Source: Dokdonella_A sp964582225
Lineage (GTDB): Bacteria; Pseudomonadota; Gammaproteobacteria; Xanthomonadales; Rhodanobacteraceae
Assembly (NCBI GenBank): GCA_964582225.1
Contig: CAZORA010000004.1
Location: 1-64,000 of the forward strand
DNA: 64,000 bases
Direction: 5' to 3'
The first letter of the stretch is position 1. Every line of letters starts with the position of its first letter. Below are positions 54,023 through 62,068 of the stretch, piece after piece. The translations under genes were made by a program, and so were the position numbers. Below the pieces are notes generated by a model. It saw only the letters and a list, made by a program, of their open reading frames with translations. It ran no database searches and was not told the origin of the DNA.

Positions 54023-54814
54023 ATGACCGACTCGCTCGCCGTGATCCTCCTCGGCATCATCGAGGGCGTCACCGAATTCCTGCCGATCTCCAGCACCGGC
54101 CACCTGCTGATCGCCCAGCACTGGCTGGGCCACCGTTCGGATCTCTTCAACGTGGCGATCCAGGCGGGCGCGATCCTCGCCGTGGCGCTGATCTACCGTG
54201 AGCGCCTGTGGAAGCTCGCGACGGGCTTCCGCCAGCCCGCCAACCGCGACTACGCGCTGAAGCTCGCGGCCTCGTTCGCGATCACCGCCGCCCTTGGCTT
54301 CGGCGTGACCCGGCTCGGCTTCAAGCTCCCCGAATCCACCGAACCCGTGGCCTGGGCGCTGATCATCGGCGGCTTCTGGATGCTCGGCGCCGAACGGCTC
54401 GCCGCCCGCCTTCCCGAGCGCAGCGCCATCACCTGGCGCGTGGCGATCCTGGTTGGCCTGGCACAGATCGTCGCCGCGGTCTTTCCGGGGCTCTCGCGCT
54501 CCGCCGCCACCATCTTCACCGCCATGCTCGCTGGCACCAGCAACCGCTCCGCAGCCACGGAATTCGCCTTCCTGGTCGGCATCCCGACCATGTTCGCCGC
54601 GAGCGCCTATGAAGTCCTCGCGGTCTGGCTCGCCGGCGAAGCGCCGAACGAAGACTGGAGCGCCCTCGGCCTCGCCTGTCTGGTGTCCCTGATCACGGCC
54701 TTCATCGCCGTGAAGTGGCTCCTCGGCTATATACAGAGCAACCGCTTCACCCTGTTCGCCATCTATCGCATTCTCCTCGGCGGCGCGCTGCTGCTGTATC
54801 TTGCGGCCGCCTGA
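54023..54814 (+). CDS. uppP: Undecaprenyl-diphosphatase
   Basis: 263 residues, about eight membrane helices. Recycles undecaprenyl diphosphate to the monophosphate carrier used in peptidoglycan and other envelope synthesis. Signature IIEGVTEFLPISSTGHLLI (Glu14, Glu18, His27) and the arginine-serine segment PGLSRSAATI. The ATG 54023 start gives the family N-terminus. Divergent from glnA. Confidence 0.95.
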   Translation: MTDSLAVILLGIIEGVTEFLPISSTGHLLIAQHWLGHRSDLFNVAIQAGAILAVALIYRERLWKLATGFRQPANRDYALKLAASFAITAALGFGVTRLGFKLPESTEPVAWALIIGGFWMLGAERLAARLPERSAITWRVAILVGLAQIVAAVFPGLSRSAATIFTAMLAGTSNRSAATEFAFLVGIPTMFAASAYEVLAVWLAGEAPNEDWSALGLACLVSLITAFIAVKWLLGYIQSNRFTLFAIYRILLGGALLLYLAAA

Positions 54815-55362
54815 GAAAATCGAGCCTGCGTGGCCCGGCCAGCACCGGCGAACATTCTCGATCACGCCGCCCAAGTCCCGCAGTCAGCGACGGATGCGCC
54901 TGATTGCATCGACGTGAAACGCGCGGGATGGCGCTGCAGGACGTTTCGATGCGCGCAACGGGTGGGTTCAGGGCATCGGAATCTGCGGCCTGCTCGGGCT
55001 GAAGAAGACCTGTCGTCGAATGCCCGCAGCCGAGGCGTCGCTTCCCTATTCGGACAGAATCGGGACGGACGCGATCGCGGCGGCAGACAGGCGGCAGGGT
55101 CCGGGACTATCCTGACGACTGCTGTGTTTTCTGGTCCTGGCGCTCGCCTTTCATCCTGTGCGGCTTTCCCGCCAAATCTTCCTGCTCGGCTTCACGCCGT
55201 CGCTGATCATGCAGGCGCTTGGCAGCATGGTGTTTTGGCACACCTCGGGAGGTCGCCGCATGGTTTGCACTGAACGCGTGGCTGAGGGGGAATTGAAAAC
55301 CCACCACAACCCTTGCTGGCTACAGAACGCCTGATGCAGCAGTGACGAGGCGCAACGACACC
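54815..55362. other. 548-base stretch without a convincing gene
   Basis: No frame in this stretch shows a recognisable protein. A small hydrophobic reading (around 55140-55320, including FLLGFTPSLIMQALGSMVFW) exists on the plus strand but has no good start or known match. The region is less GC-rich than its flanks in its right half. It may be a remnant of an inserted or decayed gene, or the long upstream region of the methyltransferase gene. Confidence 0.5.
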
Positions 55363-56439
55363 ATGAATTCGATCACGGAATTGGCGCGGCGATTCTATCG
55401 GACGTATTCCGGCGTTACCGCAGAGACCCGCTTTCCCATCCCCATCGACAGCTGGCATGGAAACGGGTTCGTCGAGGCAATTGAAGGAAGCCCGCTTCCG
55501 CTGATGCGAGCATCCGGGTGGTTTTCGGCAAGAACCATGCCGGCGTTTTCGCTCTCCATGCAAAGCGGCCGGGAAGTACCCCCGCTCACGATCGCCCGCT
55601 TCCTGCGCAGCGACGCAGCGTTGGCGAAGGCTGCAAGCGCACCATTTTCCGGCTTTCGGGTGAGCTTCATGATCGACTCCGCCGATCAGCCCCAGCGACT
55701 CTTGGTGGAGGGCGCATCGAAGTACGCGTTTCCTCCGGAACAGCAGGTGTACGGCACCCTGCAGCCGCACTACTCGAACTTGTACAGCACGGAAAAGGTT
55801 CTGGGTCGCTCGGCGATCTACGGCTTCGGCCCGCCGGTTGACGTATCTGCCGAGTTCAAGCGTTTTGCGAGCATCGCAACCGGGCGCGTGCTGGATTTCG
55901 GCTGTGGAAACGGGGACCTGATCGCGCACCTCGCGGCGCAAGGCCGTGACGCGAGGGGCTTGGAGCTGGACGAGCCGCGGATCCGGGAACACCTGAAACC
56001 GGCTGTTGCCGATCGCATCACCCTGTACGCCGGGGGGAGACCGCTACCGTATGAAGATGGTTCGTTCGACTGGGTGGTTTCAACGGAAGTAATCGAACAT
56101 ATTCCGGACATTGCCGACTATGTATCGGAACTTGCGAGGATCCTGGCTCCCACGGGGCACTTGCTGCTGACGACCCCGGACATTTCGTCCATTCCGTCCA
56201 GCTTTCCCGCAAACTGCGTACCGTGGCACCTGCTGGAGTCCACTCACGTCAATTTTTTCACCCCACGAAGCGTCGAGGTACTGTTTTCGCCGCATTTCCA
56301 GCTGGAAACGCTCTACTGCCTGGGCTCCGGCAGAGTCAACGGGCTCTTCGTTCCGGGCTCCATAGGCGCGGTGCTCGCCCGGCGCCTGACGCTCGAAGCC
56401 TCAAGAACGAAGCCCGAGGCAAATCTCGAATCCGCTTGA
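55363..56439 (+). CDS. SAM-dependent class I methyltransferase, lower-GC
   Basis: 358 residues. The N-terminal half has no recognisable domain; the C-terminal half is a Rossmann methyltransferase with motif I VLDFGCGNGDL (about 176-186), ELDEPR acidic end of strand 2, FDWVVSTEVIEHIPD and GHLLLTTPD. Targets are unknown; proteins of this kind often modify sugars or small molecules. Base composition is lower than its neighbours and codon choice is visibly different, consistent with transfer. ATG 55363 is a choice; GTG 55342 in frame is possible. Confidence 0.75.
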   Translation: MNSITELARRFYRTYSGVTAETRFPIPIDSWHGNGFVEAIEGSPLPLMRASGWFSARTMPAFSLSMQSGREVPPLTIARFLRSDAALAKAASAPFSGFRVSFMIDSADQPQRLLVEGASKYAFPPEQQVYGTLQPHYSNLYSTEKVLGRSAIYGFGPPVDVSAEFKRFASIATGRVLDFGCGNGDLIAHLAAQGRDARGLELDEPRIREHLKPAVADRITLYAGGRPLPYEDGSFDWVVSTEVIEHIPDIADYVSELARILAPTGHLLLTTPDISSIPSSFPANCVPWHLLESTHVNFFTPRSVEVLFSPHFQLETLYCLGSGRVNGLFVPGSIGAVLARRLTLEASRTKPEANLESA

Positions 56440-56497
56440 ACAACCGACGTGCGCCGTCGCAGGCGTGCACGCGACGCTCCTGCTGCCGGCCAATCTC

Positions 56498-57139
56498 TCA
56501 GGCGCCGCGCAGCCGACGGTTCAGGGTGTAGGTCCCGACCAGGCTGGCTTCGCCCAACACGTGGCCACGCGTGGCGGCTTCGAGCTCGGCGCGGCCGAAA
56601 ACATCGGGAAGCTCGAGCCGGGCGAGGTCCAGCGCGTAAACCGTGAAGCGGTAGCGATGGACGACGCTGTCGTTCCACGGTGGGCAGGGGCCGTCGTAGC
56701 CGAGGTAGGTGCCCGCCATCGCGGGGTCGCCGGCGAACCAACCGGTGTAGTCGTTGCGGCCGTGGCGGGCGCCGGACGGGCCAGGCGGATTGCGCTTGCC
56801 GCGCGGGCTCACGCCGTCGCTGCAGCTGCCCTGCGCCAGCTCGCGGCAGCTAGCCGGCACGTTGGCCAACAGCCAGTGGACGAAGTCGGTACGCGGCAGG
56901 TCCGCCGGCACTTCGCGGCCGGCCTGATTGACATCGTCGCCGCGGCTCGGCACGTCGCCGTCGATGCAGGTGAGAACGAAGGAGGCCGTGCCCGCCGGCA
57001 CCTCGCCCCAGGTCAGCTGCGGGCTGCGGTTGGCCGACATCGCCACGGGCTCCGCACCCTCGCCGAGCCGGCAGAAGGCGCAAATTTCTGGAATCGGCTG
57101 CCCGTCCTGGAAGTCACTGCTGCTGAGGCGCATGATCAT
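56498..57139 (-). CDS. YbhB/YbcL family (PEBP-like) protein
   Basis: 213 residues. Phosphatidylethanolamine-binding-protein fold, bacterial YbhB branch: SPQLTWGEVPAGTASFVLTCIDGD near the N-terminus, DFVHWLLANVPASC in the middle and GYDGPCPPWNDSVVHRYRFTVYALD (GPCPP loop with ligand-binding His) near the end. Ligand unknown; eukaryotic relatives inhibit Raf kinase, but no such role is expected here. The start overlaps the stop of the sorbosone dehydrogenase-like gene. Confidence 0.85.
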   Translation of the reverse strand: MIMRLSSSDFQDGQPIPEICAFCRLGEGAEPVAMSANRSPQLTWGEVPAGTASFVLTCIDGDVPSRGDDVNQAGREVPADLPRTDFVHWLLANVPASCRELAQGSCSDGVSPRGKRNPPGPSGARHGRNDYTGWFAGDPAMAGTYLGYDGPCPPWNDSVVHRYRFTVYALDLARLELPDVFGRAELEAATRGHVLGEASLVGTYTLNRRLRGA

Positions 57140-58239
57140 TTCTCCGCTTGACTGTAGCTCAATCGATAGACCGCCCCGGCGTGGTCGTCGGCGATCAGCA
57201 CGGCGCCGTCGGGCATCACCAGCACGTCGGCCGGGCGACCTCTGGCGACCTCATCGAGCTGAAAGCCGTCGACCAACACGTCTTCGCCGAGCACGCGCGC
57301 GCCATCGAGGCGCACCGCGAGCACCCGATAGCCGGATTTCTTCGAGCGGTTCCAGGAGCCGTGTTCGGCGATGATCGCGGCACCACGCAGGCGCTCGGGA
57401 AACATCGTTCCGGTGTAGAAGCGCAGGCCCAGCGCCGCCACGTGGGCGCCGAGCTTGAGTACCGGCGACACGTAGTCGGCGCAGGACTTGCCGCGACCGA
57501 ACCCGGGATCGAGCAGATCGCCCTGGTGGCAGTAGGGATAGCCGAAATGCTGGCCAGGCCGTGTAACCCGATTCAATTCGTCGGCCGGCACGTCGTCGCC
57601 GAGCAGGTCGCGACCGTTGTCGGTGAACCAGAGCTCGCCGCTGCCGGGCTGCCAGTCGAAGCCGACCGTGTTGCGCACGCCGGCGGCAACTTCACGCCAG
57701 TCGCTGCCGTCCGGCTTCATGCTGATGATGCGCGCGAACTGCGGACCCGGCAGACAGATGTTGCAGGGCGCGCCGATCGGCACGTAGAGTCGTCCATCCG
57801 GGCCGAAACCCAGAAACTTCCAGCCGTGGTGGGTCTTGTCCGGCAAGCGGTCGGTGATGACTTCCGGTTTCGGCGGCTGGTCGAGATGTCGCTCGATGTC
57901 GCGCAGGACGAGGATCCGGCTGACCGCGCCGATATAGAGGTCGCCGTCGTGAAAGGCGATGCCACTCGGCAGCTGCAGTTCGCTCGCGATCACGCGCACC
58001 CGTTCGGCGCGCTGGTCGCCGTCCACATCGCTCAGCGCATAGACCTTGCCAGCGCGGCGCGAGCCGACGAACACCGTGCCGCCGCTTCCCAGAGCGAGCT
58101 GGCGCGCGTTGGGCACGTCAGGGGCATAGGACTCGAGCTGGAAGCCAACCGGCAGAACGAGACCCGCGGGCAGCTCGGCGGCGCCGAGCGCGCCGCTGAA
58201 GGTCAGGCCCAGAACGAGAAGGAAGCCGCTGCGCCGCAT
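57136..58239 (-). CDS. Secreted sorbosone/PQQ-type dehydrogenase-like protein
   Basis: 367 residues with signal peptide (SGFLLVLGLTFSGALGA). Six-bladed propeller with VPNARQLALGSGGTVFVGSRR, LPSGIAFHDGDLYIGAVSRI, HHGWKFLGFGPDGRLYVPIG and GELWFTDNGRD, as in L-sorbosone dehydrogenase family proteins. Two Cys near NICLPG suggest an exported location. The gene overlaps PEBP by 4 bases (ATGA), so the pair is translationally coupled. Function as an oxidoreductase is inferred. Confidence 0.83.
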   Translation of the reverse strand: MRRSGFLLVLGLTFSGALGAAELPAGLVLPVGFQLESYAPDVPNARQLALGSGGTVFVGSRRAGKVYALSDVDGDQRAERVRVIASELQLPSGIAFHDGDLYIGAVSRILVLRDIERHLDQPPKPEVITDRLPDKTHHGWKFLGFGPDGRLYVPIGAPCNICLPGPQFARIISMKPDGSDWREVAAGVRNTVGFDWQPGSGELWFTDNGRDLLGDDVPADELNRVTRPGQHFGYPYCHQGDLLDPGFGRGKSCADYVSPVLKLGAHVAALGLRFYTGTMFPERLRGAAIIAEHGSWNRSKKSGYRVLAVRLDGARVLGEDVLVDGFQLDEVARGRPADVLVMPDGAVLIADDHAGAVYRLSYSQAEK

Positions 58240-58288
58240 CGCGTATCTCCGAGCAACCCGGGCAGCCTCGCGCCTGCGGCGGCGCGAG

Positions 58289-59380
58289 TCAAACCGCCGG
58301 CGGCGCTCCGCCGGCCGCGGCCAGCCGCGCTTCGGCCAGGGTGAGCTGCTCGCGCACCCGGGAATCCGCCGGGTTGCGCGCGAGCAACCGACGGAAGTCG
58401 GCGGCGGCCTCTTCCCAGCGTTCGAGCAGGATCAGCACGTCGGCGCGCAGCTGGCGCATATCGTCGTCGTCCGGCTGCTGGACGAGATAGTTACCGTAGG
58501 CCTCGACCGCCTCGTCGTTGCGGCCGAGCTCGGCCAGGACCATCGCCAGCGCGCGGGTCGGCAGCGACAGCGTCGGCGCCATGGCCAGGGCCTCGCGATA
58601 GTGCTGGACCGCGTCTTCGCGCCGCTTCTGCATGCGCGCGACATCGGCAAAGCCGAGCCGCGCGATGGCGGCGTAGCCGGGCACGTCGAGCAGGGCCTGA
58701 TAGTGGGGCTGAGCTTCTTCGGCGCGGCTTTGCAGCAGCAGCACCTCGGCCAGCCAGCGGTGCGCCTCGTGCAGCCCGGGCTGCAGGCGCAGCGCGTTCT
58801 CCAGCGCCTGTTCGGCAAAGGCGAGGGTGTTCTGGCGGGCGAAGGCCTGGCCCAACAGGAACTGCGTCTGGGCGTAGTCGGGGAGCTTTTCTGCGGCCCG
58901 GGTCAGGTAGCGCAGGGCGCCTTCGGCATCGCCGCGCCCGAGGAGGATCGCGCCGATGCCGGTGAGCGCATGGCCGTCGTCCGGTTCGGCTTTGAGCGCG
59001 ATCTTGAAGTGCTGCTCCGCAGTCCGGTGGTCGCCGCCGCGCAGCGCAATCTGGCCGAGGCCGATATGAGCGCCGGTGAAATTGGGATCGAGCGCCAGGG
59101 TGCGGGCGAAGGCGACGCCGGCCCCAGCCTGGTCGCCGCCCTCGAGCAGCAGATTGCCGCGCGTGAACTCGATCGTGGCGTTGTCCGGCGCCAGCTCGTG
59201 GGCGCTGCTCAGAAGTCGCAGCGCCTCGCCGCGATCGCCGCGCTGGTGGCGCAGCAGGCCGAGCACGTGCAGTGCCTCGACGTCGTTCGGATGCGCTTCG
59301 AGCCAGTCACGATAGCCGGCTTCGGCCTGATCCAGTCGCCCTTGGCGGTGCAGCAGGAAGGATTCCTCGAGTGTGGGCAT
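58289..59380 (-). CDS. Tetratricopeptide repeat protein
   Basis: 363 residues, almost all TPR: successive 34-residue helix pairs such as EALHVLGLLRHQRGDRGEALRLL, AHIGLGQIALRGGDHRTAEQHF and AQTQFLLGQAFARQNTLAFAEQAL. No signal peptide or enzymatic domain is visible. TPR arrays bind partner proteins; partners unknown. ATG 59380 (MPTLEESFLL) is preferred over a TTG six codons upstream. 49 bases downstream lies the sorbosone dehydrogenase-like gene. Confidence 0.85.
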   Translation of the reverse strand: MPTLEESFLLHRQGRLDQAEAGYRDWLEAHPNDVEALHVLGLLRHQRGDRGEALRLLSSAHELAPDNATIEFTRGNLLLEGGDQAGAGVAFARTLALDPNFTGAHIGLGQIALRGGDHRTAEQHFKIALKAEPDDGHALTGIGAILLGRGDAEGALRYLTRAAEKLPDYAQTQFLLGQAFARQNTLAFAEQALENALRLQPGLHEAHRWLAEVLLLQSRAEEAQPHYQALLDVPGYAAIARLGFADVARMQKRREDAVQHYREALAMAPTLSLPTRALAMVLAELGRNDEAVEAYGNYLVQQPDDDDMRQLRADVLILLERWEEAAADFRRLLARNPADSRVREQLTLAEARLAAAGGAPPAV

Positions 59381-59508
59381 GCGGTTCACGCTGGACAAGC
59401 GGAGGGGGAGTTCGCGCGCCGGTGACGCCGGCTGCGGGGCCGTAAATTATGCCGCATCCGGCCCATGCACACGGACACCGAGCGCGTCCGCCTGCGACGC
59501 AGCACGCT

Positions 59509-60309
59509 TCAGTGATCGCCCAGCACGGCGGCGATGCGCGCCCGACTCTCGTCGGCCATGCGTCGGCGCGCATCGGGCGACGGCGGCACGGGCTCGAGGA
59601 AATGCGCCTCGGCCTCGCGCCGCGGGCCACCCAGCAGGCGCAGGAAATTCGGCAGGAACTTCTCGCCGGCGCCAAAGGGCACGCGCGGGTCCGCGACCCC
59701 GTGGATACCGTAGCGCAGCGCAACCGGCTGGACCGGCACCTGGGCATCGAGCGCAACCTGGAAGATGCGTGCGTGGAAGACGCCGACGTGCAGCCCGCGA
59801 CCGCTGCCGCCCTCCGGAAACACGCCCACCGGACGTCCGGCGCGCAGGCGCTCGACCATCAGGGTCATCACCCGCTGCAGCGAGTCGGTGCTGCCGCGCC
59901 GATGAAAGATCGTGCCGGCGCTGGCCACCAGCCAGCCCACCAGGGGCCAGCGGTCGATCTCGCTCTTGGCGACGAAGGTGACCGTGCGCTGGCTGTAGAT
60001 CAGCATGATGTCGAGCCAGGAGACGTGATTGGCGACCAGCAACACGGCGCCGGGCAGGGGCCGACCCGAAGCGCGGATGCGGAAGCCGAAGATGTGGAGC
60101 AGGCGCGTCGACCACCAGCGAATCAGCACGTCCTCCAGCGACCTGCTGCCCACCCGCAGCCGCCCCGCGAGCCTGCTGCCGACGAGCAGCGCAACCAGCA
60201 GTGCAATCAGCACATGCAGGCTCAGCAGCGGAGCGCGCAGGAGATAGCGCAGGGGTCGCAGACGGTCGGTCACACGCGGCTGCAGCGGGGCTTCAGCGGG
60301 GCGGAACAT
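59509..60309 (-). CDS. plsC: 1-acyl-sn-glycerol-3-phosphate acyltransferase (PlsC family)
   Basis: 266 residues. A membrane helix near residues 28-48, then the HX4D motif NHVSWLD (His95, Asp100) and FPEGG (164-168) that bind acyl-CoA/ACP and the glycerol phosphate. Makes phosphatidic acid or a related lysolipid product. Divergent from the AAA+ gene, with matching CATAAT boxes on each strand. More than one PlsC-like gene is usual in such genomes, so the exact substrate is unsure. Confidence 0.88.
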   Translation of the reverse strand: MFRPAEAPLQPRVTDRLRPLRYLLRAPLLSLHVLIALLVALLVGSRLAGRLRVGSRSLEDVLIRWWSTRLLHIFGFRIRASGRPLPGAVLLVANHVSWLDIMLIYSQRTVTFVAKSEIDRWPLVGWLVASAGTIFHRRGSTDSLQRVMTLMVERLRAGRPVGVFPEGGSGRGLHVGVFHARIFQVALDAQVPVQPVALRYGIHGVADPRVPFGAGEKFLPNFLRLLGGPRREAEAHFLEPVPPSPDARRRMADESRARIAAVLGDH

Positions 60310-60335
60310 GCAAGCATGGAAGTAGTAGACGAGTC

Positions 60336-60341
60336 ATTATG
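60336..60341 (-). promoter_or_regulatory. Candidate -10 box for plsC
   Basis: CATAAT on the minus strand, 27 bases before the plsC start, in the context GGCATAATG. It faces the divergent CATAAT box at 60377-60382. Confidence 0.45.
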
Positions 60342-60376
60342 CCGGATCGTCGAATCGCCCGGACGCCGGCCTCGGG

Positions 60377-60382
60377 CATAAT
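60377..60382 (+). promoter_or_regulatory. Candidate -10 box for the AAA+ gene
   Basis: CATAAT in the context GGGCATAATCGG, 31 bases before the GTG at 60413. The same GCATAAT core serves the divergent plsC, so this short region is a divergent promoter. Confidence 0.45.
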
Positions 60383-60412
60383 CGGCAGCTCTCCGCTTTC
60401 AGCCGAATCACC

Positions 60413-61897
60413 GTGGCCGCCAACCAGGATCTCGTCACCCTGCTTCGCGCCGGCACGCCCCTGCTGGTGGTCGAGTCGGCCGACGAAAAACGCGTCGTCG
60501 AGGGCTTTCGCCACGCCATCACGCAGAGCCTGCGGCCGCTCTACTGCTGGACCATCACCGAGGGCCTGGAGCGCCTGGACATGGACCTCGAGGGCGCCGA
60601 ACGCACCGCCCCGGACGCCTCGATGACCCTGCAGAAAATCAAGGCGACGGCGCAGCCCGGCGTCTATCTGCTGCTCGATTTCCAGCCCTATCTGCGCTAT
60701 TCGATGACCCTGCGGCTGCTGCGTGAAATCGCGCAGCGCGACGACAGCGCCGCGCACACCCTGGTGCTGGTCGGCGCCGAATTCGAGCTGCCGGCGGAGC
60801 TCGCCGCGGTGGCGACGCGCTTCAAGTTCGCGCTGCCCGACGCCGAGACCCTGACCGCGCTGGTGCGCGCGGAGGCCTTCGAATACTCGCGCGGCAGCGC
60901 CAACCGCCCGGTACGCGTCGACGGCGCCGCAGTGCGCGCAATCGTGCGCAACCTGCAGGGGCTGACGCTGGAAGACGCGCGGCGCATCGTGCGCGAGCTG
61001 ATCGCGCGCGATGACGCCCTCGGCTTCGACGACCTGCCCGAGCTCGCGCGTTCCAAGGCCGCGCTGCTGAATCGTGATGGCCTGCTGCACTTCGAGTACG
61101 AGACATCGGACTTCGCCCAGCTGGCGGGCCTGACGCGGTTAAAGCAATGGATCGCGCTGCGCCGCCCGGTATTTTTTGGCGAGACGCTGCCGATGAAGCT
61201 CGACCCGCCGAAAGGCGTGCTGCTGCTCGGCGTGCAAGGCTGCGGCAAGAGCCTCGCCGCCAAGGCCACCGCCAAAGGCTTCGGCGTGCCCTTGCTGCGG
61301 CTCGACATGGGTACGCTCTACAACAAGTACCACGGCGAAACCGAGCGCAATTTGCGCGAGGCGCTCGACTGCGCCGAGCAGCTTGCACCCTGCGTGCTGT
61401 GGATCGACGAGATCGAGAAGGGCCTGGCGGGCGGCGGCGATTCCGACAGCGGCGTGTCGCGACGCCTGCTCGGCTACCTGCTCACCTGGATGGCGGAACG
61501 CACGGCGCCGGTGTTCCTCGTCGCCACCGCCAACGACGTCGAGTCCCTGCCCGCCGAACTGCTGCGCAAGGGTCGCTTCGACGAGGTCTTCTTCGTCGAC
61601 CTCCCCGACGCCGCCACGCGCGAGGAAATCTTTCGCCTGCATCTGGTCAAACGCAAGCTCGATCCCGCCAGCTACGAGTTGGCGGCGCTCGCTGCGGCAA
61701 GCGAAGGCTACTCCGGCGCCGAGATCGAGCAGGTCGTCGTCGCTGCGCTCTACACTGCGCTGCCGACGCGCAAGCCGCCGGAGCAATCCGCCCTGCTCAC
61801 CGAGATCCGCAACACCCGCCCGCTGTCGGTGCTGATGGCCGAGCCGATCGCGCGCCTGCGCCACTGGGCGCAAAGCCGCACCGTGCCAGCGAATTGA
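60413..61897 (+). CDS. Ycf46-like AAA+ ATPase
   Basis: 494 residues from GTG. The N-terminal 240 residues (about 1-240) lack Walker motifs and resemble the inactive N-terminal part of Ycf46; the C-terminal AAA+ domain has Walker A GVQGCGKS (273-280), Walker B VLWIDEIEK (Asp332, Glu333) and the arginine region RKGRFDEVFFVDLP. Ycf46 family proteins are found in cyanobacteria, plastids and some proteobacteria; cellular function is not established. A hairpin follows the stop. Confidence 0.85.
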   Translation: MAANQDLVTLLRAGTPLLVVESADEKRVVEGFRHAITQSLRPLYCWTITEGLERLDMDLEGAERTAPDASMTLQKIKATAQPGVYLLLDFQPYLRYSMTLRLLREIAQRDDSAAHTLVLVGAEFELPAELAAVATRFKFALPDAETLTALVRAEAFEYSRGSANRPVRVDGAAVRAIVRNLQGLTLEDARRIVRELIARDDALGFDDLPELARSKAALLNRDGLLHFEYETSDFAQLAGLTRLKQWIALRRPVFFGETLPMKLDPPKGVLLLGVQGCGKSLAAKATAKGFGVPLLRLDMGTLYNKYHGETERNLREALDCAEQLAPCVLWIDEIEKGLAGGGDSDSGVSRRLLGYLLTWMAERTAPVFLVATANDVESLPAELLRKGRFDEVFFVDLPDAATREEIFRLHLVKRKLDPASYELAALAAASEGYSGAEIEQVVVAALYTALPTRKPPEQSALLTEIRNTRPLSVLMAEPIARLRHWAQSRTVPAN

Positions 61898-61906
61898 GCG
61901 ACGCGG

Positions 61907-61922
61907 AGAGCCGCAAGGCTCT
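61907..61922 (+). terminator. Short hairpin with GNRA-type loop after the AAA+ gene
   Basis: AGAGCC / GGCTCT stem of 6 bp around the loop GCAA, starting 10 bases after the AAA+ stop. Short, without a T-run; weak terminator at best. Confidence 0.35.
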
Positions 61923-62068
61923 GCCGCACCGAATCTCGCGGCGAAGGTGGAAACCCGGGCGACCCTTTCGGCGCGCCTCCGACAGCGCTCCGTTTGCGAC
62001 GTTCGGCCGGCAGGCCGGCGGACGCGACGAGGTCGCAAGCTTGTCGTGGTGGAGGGATTCCGCTGCCT

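Noticed and set aside
54830..55273. 147-codon plus-strand frame in the gap after uppP
   Set aside because: No recognisable protein features or ribosome-binding site; composition looks non-coding.
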